Origin: G039029935 sp039029935 | Lineage (GTDB): Bacteria; Chloroflexota; Anaerolineae; Caldilineales; Caldilineaceae | Length of the DNA: 9,345 bases | NCBI GenBank assembly: GCA_039029935.1 | Contig: JBCCFC010000476.1 | Location: forward strand, 1 to 9,345 | Direction of reading: 5' to 3' | Notes under the pieces: generated by a model | The model's database searches: none | Told to the model about the DNA's origin: nothing | The model's input: the letters and a program-made list of their open reading frames with translations, nothing else | Made by a program: the position numbers and the translations under genes | Shown: positions 6,774 to 9,345 of the stretch, in pieces | How the letters are laid out: every line of letters begins with the position of its first letter | How positions within the stretch are numbered: the stretch's first letter is position 1

Positions 6774-8330
6774 ATGTTTAAAAACAAATTTGCAAAACTA
6801 TTGCTGATTGCTGCCTTGGCTTTGCTGGTTGCTGCTTGTGCGGCACCTGCACCAGGCGGTGATACAGGCTCTAGCGATGCCGCTGATGATGGCGGTGAAG
6901 AAATGGCCGAACGCGGTCATCTGAACGTTTCTGACGACTATTCATTTGGTCTTGCAACGACATTGGACCCACACAATCCAAATCGTTTCCTTATGTACAC
7001 ACTGATGGGTTTTGAAACGTTGGTGGCAAAGGAACCAGATGGGACGTTGATTCCAGCCTTGGCCGAATCATGGACACCGAATGAGGATGCCAGCGAGTGG
7101 GTATTTAATCTGCGCGAGGGTGTGATGTTCCATGACGGGTCAGAGATGATGGCGTCTGATGTTGCCTATTCATTGCTCCGTCTTTTGGACCCAGAAGTCA
7201 ACTCTCCACTCTTGGCAACGTTTGCCATTGTTCAGGATGTTCAGGCGACCGGTGACCACGAAGTGACTGTCAGCCTAGACCCACCTAATGTGGATCTACC
7301 AGAACTGTTGACCGCCTATCAGGCGGCCATCATGCGTGAGAATGGCGGCGAAACGGTTGCAGAGGATGGAATTGGTACAGGACCATTGATGCTGGAATCA
7401 TTGGACATCGCTGGTGTCACTGAAGTTGTTTCACACGATGACTATTGGGATGGACTGCCGGGTGTAGCCTCGGCCAGCATCATCGCTATCTCCGACTCAG
7501 AAGCACGTGTTCAGGCCATGCTCTCTGGACAGATTGAATACTTGGTTGTCAGCCCAGACCAGTTGCTGCTCTTTGAAGGCAATGACGGCGTCACTATTCA
7601 GGATATCCCTGGTGGTGCATGGCAGGCAATGGTGATGCGTACAGACACGCCACCATTTGATGATCCACGTGTGCGCAAGGCGATTCGCGTTGCTGCTGAC
7701 CGTGAAGAAATCGTTGCACAGGCACTCAACGGTCGTGGTATCGTGACTTGTGATCATCCAGTATGGACTGGTGACGTTTATCGTGCCGACATCGATTGTC
7801 CACAAGACATCGAACTGGCGAAGTCACTCTTGGCCGAAGCGGGCTATCCAGATGGCATCGAGATTGACATCTACACCAGCCCATTGGCGGCGGAGTGGCC
7901 TGCGATGTTGGAGACCTATCAAGCACAGGCTGCTGAAGCGGGCATCACACTCAACATCGTCCAGACACCCTCTGACGGTTTCTGGTCAGAGGTTTGGATG
8001 ACTGAATCATTCGCTACCACAAGCTGGGGCGAGCGCTCTGCTGCTCAGATTTTGCCAGAAGCCTATCGTGGCGGTGCCTCTTGGAACGAAACCTACTACA
8101 ACAATTCAGAGTTTGACGAACTGCTCGACGCTGCTGCCTCTGAGGTTGATGATGAAGCACGTATCGCTATCTATCATCAGTTGCAGAACATTCTATGGGA
8201 AGACGGCGGGTCATTGGTTCCATATCACCGGAACCAAATCCGTGTCGTCAGCAACTGTACCTCTGGCATTCTGCCCATCAATCCATTCCACGTTGACTAC
8301 TCAAAGGTCGTTGTGGACCCAGACTGTTAG
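6774..8330 (+). CDS. ABC transporter substrate-binding lipoprotein, family 5 (DppA/OppA-like), paralog 3
   Basis: This is a 518-residue lipoprotein when started at 6774; an ATG at 6765 would add three residues but overlaps the ribosome-binding site. The signal peptide ends VAAC (C22), followed by a short Gly/Asp/Ser tether to about 45. The family 5 signature region (AESWTPNEDASEWVFNLREG then FHDGSEMMASDVAYSL), the PPFDDPRVRKAIRVAAD segment and WEDGGSLVPY are all present. It differs from paralog 2 by LMY in place of YVH after NPNRF, LML for YML after GTGP, and scattered cleft-side changes such as SHDDYW for SFDDYW. Cysteines 326, 342, 495 and 518 are conserved. It is the copy nearest the permease, separated by 216 bases containing two long inverted repeats, so the channel gene is likely made at a lower level than the binding protein. 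Confidence 0.92.
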   Translation: MFKNKFAKLLLIAALALLVAACAAPAPGGDTGSSDAADDGGEEMAERGHLNVSDDYSFGLATTLDPHNPNRFLMYTLMGFETLVAKEPDGTLIPALAESWTPNEDASEWVFNLREGVMFHDGSEMMASDVAYSLLRLLDPEVNSPLLATFAIVQDVQATGDHEVTVSLDPPNVDLPELLTAYQAAIMRENGGETVAEDGIGTGPLMLESLDIAGVTEVVSHDDYWDGLPGVASASIIAISDSEARVQAMLSGQIEYLVVSPDQLLLFEGNDGVTIQDIPGGAWQAMVMRTDTPPFDDPRVRKAIRVAADREEIVAQALNGRGIVTCDHPVWTGDVYRADIDCPQDIELAKSLLAEAGYPDGIEIDIYTSPLAAEWPAMLETYQAQAAEAGITLNIVQTPSDGFWSEVWMTESFATTSWGERSAAQILPEAYRGGASWNETYYNNSEFDELLDAAASEVDDEARIAIYHQLQNILWEDGGSLVPYHRNQIRVVSNCTSGILPINPFHVDYSKVVVDPDC

Positions 8331-8331
8331 G

Positions 8332-8444
8332 AGTTGAAAGGTTGAAGAGTGGAAGGGTTGAAAAGTTGAAAGAAGAGTGAATAAGAACGAACGGTAAATT
8401 TTTTACTTCCACTCTTCAACCTTTCAACTTTTCAACCCTTCCAC
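8332..8444. repeat. GTTGAAA-type repeat with two alternative 24-bp inverted pairings
   Basis: Starting two bases after the stop of paralog 3, bases 8332-8355 are perfectly complementary to 8406-8429. Bases 8349-8372 are perfectly complementary to 8421-8444. The two pairings overlap on both sides and exclude each other. The second can be extended by AAGAGTG (8373-8379) with CACTCTT (8410-8416) after a 4-base bulge, leaving a loop of about 30 bases. The left arm consists of degenerate GTTGAAA/GTGGAAG units like those after paralog 2. Confidence 0.8.
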
Positions 8445-8446
8445 CT

Positions 8447-8515
8447 TTTACGCTTTTAGATTTATGATTTACAGTTCAACATTATTTCTGTAGATCATAA
8501 ACCTAAGCGCGTAAA
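8447..8515. repeat. Second inverted repeat ahead of the permease gene
   Basis: TTTATGATTTACAG (8461-8474) pairs with CTGTAGATCATAAA (8488-8501) at 13 of 14 positions around a 13-base loop. The stem extends outward with small bulges from TTTACG (8447-8452) to CGTAAA (8510-8515). A T-rich stretch (8516-8528) follows on the + strand. It could act as a leaky terminator or attenuator between the binding-protein and permease genes. Confidence 0.6.
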
Positions 8516-8546
8516 TCTTGTTTATTTTTGAGTTGTAGGGGGACGT

Positions 8547-9326
8547 ATGACACGGTTAATTTTACAGCGGTTGGGATTTGCGGTATTCACGATGGTGCTG
8601 GTGAGCTTGATTGCCTTTTTGGGGACAGAAGCGCTACCAGGCGATAGTTGTACAGCGTACTTGGGACGTGATGCGACCGAAGAAGGGTTGCGTATCTGTC
8701 GTGAAAATCGACAGTTGGATCGCCCCATGTATGTCAAATACTATGAGTGGGCATCGTCGATGGTGCAGGGCGATTTTGGTACATCCATGAACGGCGACCG
8801 TAATATCAATGATATTGTTGCTTCACGGTTACGCAATACAGCATTGTTGGCGGCTGTTGCCTCCATCATCGGTGTGCCTATTTCTATTGTACTTGGCGTT
8901 ATCACAGGATTGTACCGCGATAAGTTTGTCGATGTGACCATATCGACCACCGCTATCGCTGCCATGACGCTTCCCGAATTTGTAACTGCCACTGTCCTCA
9001 TTTACATCTTTAGCATTCAGCTAGGCTGGTTTAACGCCATCACGGTGATCAAGTCCACTGCCAGCATTTGGGAGGTGATTCCCAATATTATGCTCCCTGT
9101 CATCACATTGGTGCTGGTGATGACGGCCCACATTATGCGTATGGTCCGCACCAGCGTCATCGACGTCATGTCCAGCGACTTTGTGCAGATGGCAAAGCTC
9201 AAAGGTGTTCCCTACTGGCAGATTGTCTTTAAACATGCACTCCCCAATGCGCTCCTGCCCACCATTCCAGTTATTGCATCATTCAGGTCCGAATGCGTGG
9301 AGAATTCATGCCATGAGAGTTTGTGA
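8547..9326 (+). CDS. ABC transporter permease, DppB/OppB family, disrupted at the 3' end
   Basis: This is the inner-membrane channel subunit of a peptide/nickel-type ABC importer and the likely partner of the three binding proteins upstream. MTRLILQRLGFAVFTM with a first membrane segment (about 9-28), the ALPGD motif (29-33), LDRPMYVKYYEW (57-68) and GDFGTSM (75-81) are typical of DppB. Further membrane segments lie at about 98-122, 130-156 and 180-198. The EAA-type loop that docks with the ATPase is present as AKLKGVPYWQIVFKHALPNALLP (216-238). After PTIPVIAS (residue 245) the expected last membrane segments and the VE..F..PG motif are missing. A 14-residue unrelated tail, FRSECVENSCHESL, ends at a stop. 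DppB proteins are usually 300-340 residues, while this ORF has 259, and no other frame restores the family sequence. The product is probably non-functional unless the junction is an assembly artefact. AGGGG at 8537-8541 precedes the ATG. Confidence 0.85.
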   Translation: MTRLILQRLGFAVFTMVLVSLIAFLGTEALPGDSCTAYLGRDATEEGLRICRENRQLDRPMYVKYYEWASSMVQGDFGTSMNGDRNINDIVASRLRNTALLAAVASIIGVPISIVLGVITGLYRDKFVDVTISTTAIAAMTLPEFVTATVLIYIFSIQLGWFNAITVIKSTASIWEVIPNIMLPVITLVLVMTAHIMRMVRTSVIDVMSSDFVQMAKLKGVPYWQIVFKHALPNALLPTIPVIASFRSECVENSCHESL

Positions 9327-9345
9327 GCTCTACTGTAAATTACTT
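9279..9345. other. Foreign-looking segment joined to the broken permease gene
   Basis: Permease homology stops at about 9279. The junction carries the near-palindrome CATTCAGGTCCGAATG (9280-9295), with perfect CATTC/GAATG ends. The remaining bases to the window end do not encode permease sequence in any frame. This is compatible with the edge of an insertion element or with a contig misjoin. Too little is visible to name an element or find a transposase. Confidence 0.45.

Overview
The window looks like part of a bacterial chromosome or metagenomic contig with roughly balanced base composition. Three short lipoprotein signal peptides end in (V/I)AAC and run into Ala/Pro/Gly/Asp-rich tethers before a family 5 solute-binding domain. 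Together with the repeat-rich spacers, this style suggests a Chloroflexota-type organism (Anaerolineae/Caldilineae-like). That is an inference from style, not from a marker gene.

All recognised genes lie on the + strand. Bases 2-1369 are the 3' part of a KtrB/TrkH-type potassium channel subunit, cut by the window start. Bases 1507-2751 encode a PLP-dependent class V aminotransferase-fold protein, related to cysteine desulfurases but without the catalytic cysteine loop. A 327-base spacer follows, with a near-consensus promoter (2795-2823) and two adjacent operator-like palindromes (3011-3042). Next come three tandem paralogous family 5 ABC transporter substrate-binding lipoproteins (3079-4638, 4985-6553, 6774-8330) and then a DppB/OppB-type permease (8547 onward). 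The permease loses homology at about 9279 and is probably broken by an insertion or a misjoin near the window end.

The binding proteins and permease form an apparent peptide/nickel-type ABC importer locus in which three binding proteins could feed one membrane channel. The second and third are close copies (about 90% identical by eye) and the first is more distant (about 75-80%). Differences include a three-residue block just after the LDPHNPNR motif, which suggests diversified ligand choice.

The spacers are the most unusual part. Each binding-protein stop codon is followed within about 10 bases by short G-strand tandem repeats (AGTAGGTC or GTTGAAA type), with inverted copies downstream, so each transcript could fold into a 3' hairpin. 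Spacer 1 also carries a MITE-like element (4709-4881) with 18-base terminal inverted repeats and a chain of internal palindromes. It sits inside an older inverted repeat. Spacer 2 also has an 87-base inverted repeat. Spacer 3 has two consecutive long inverted repeats, the first with two mutually exclusive 24-bp pairings. No RNA genes or CRISPR arrays were seen.
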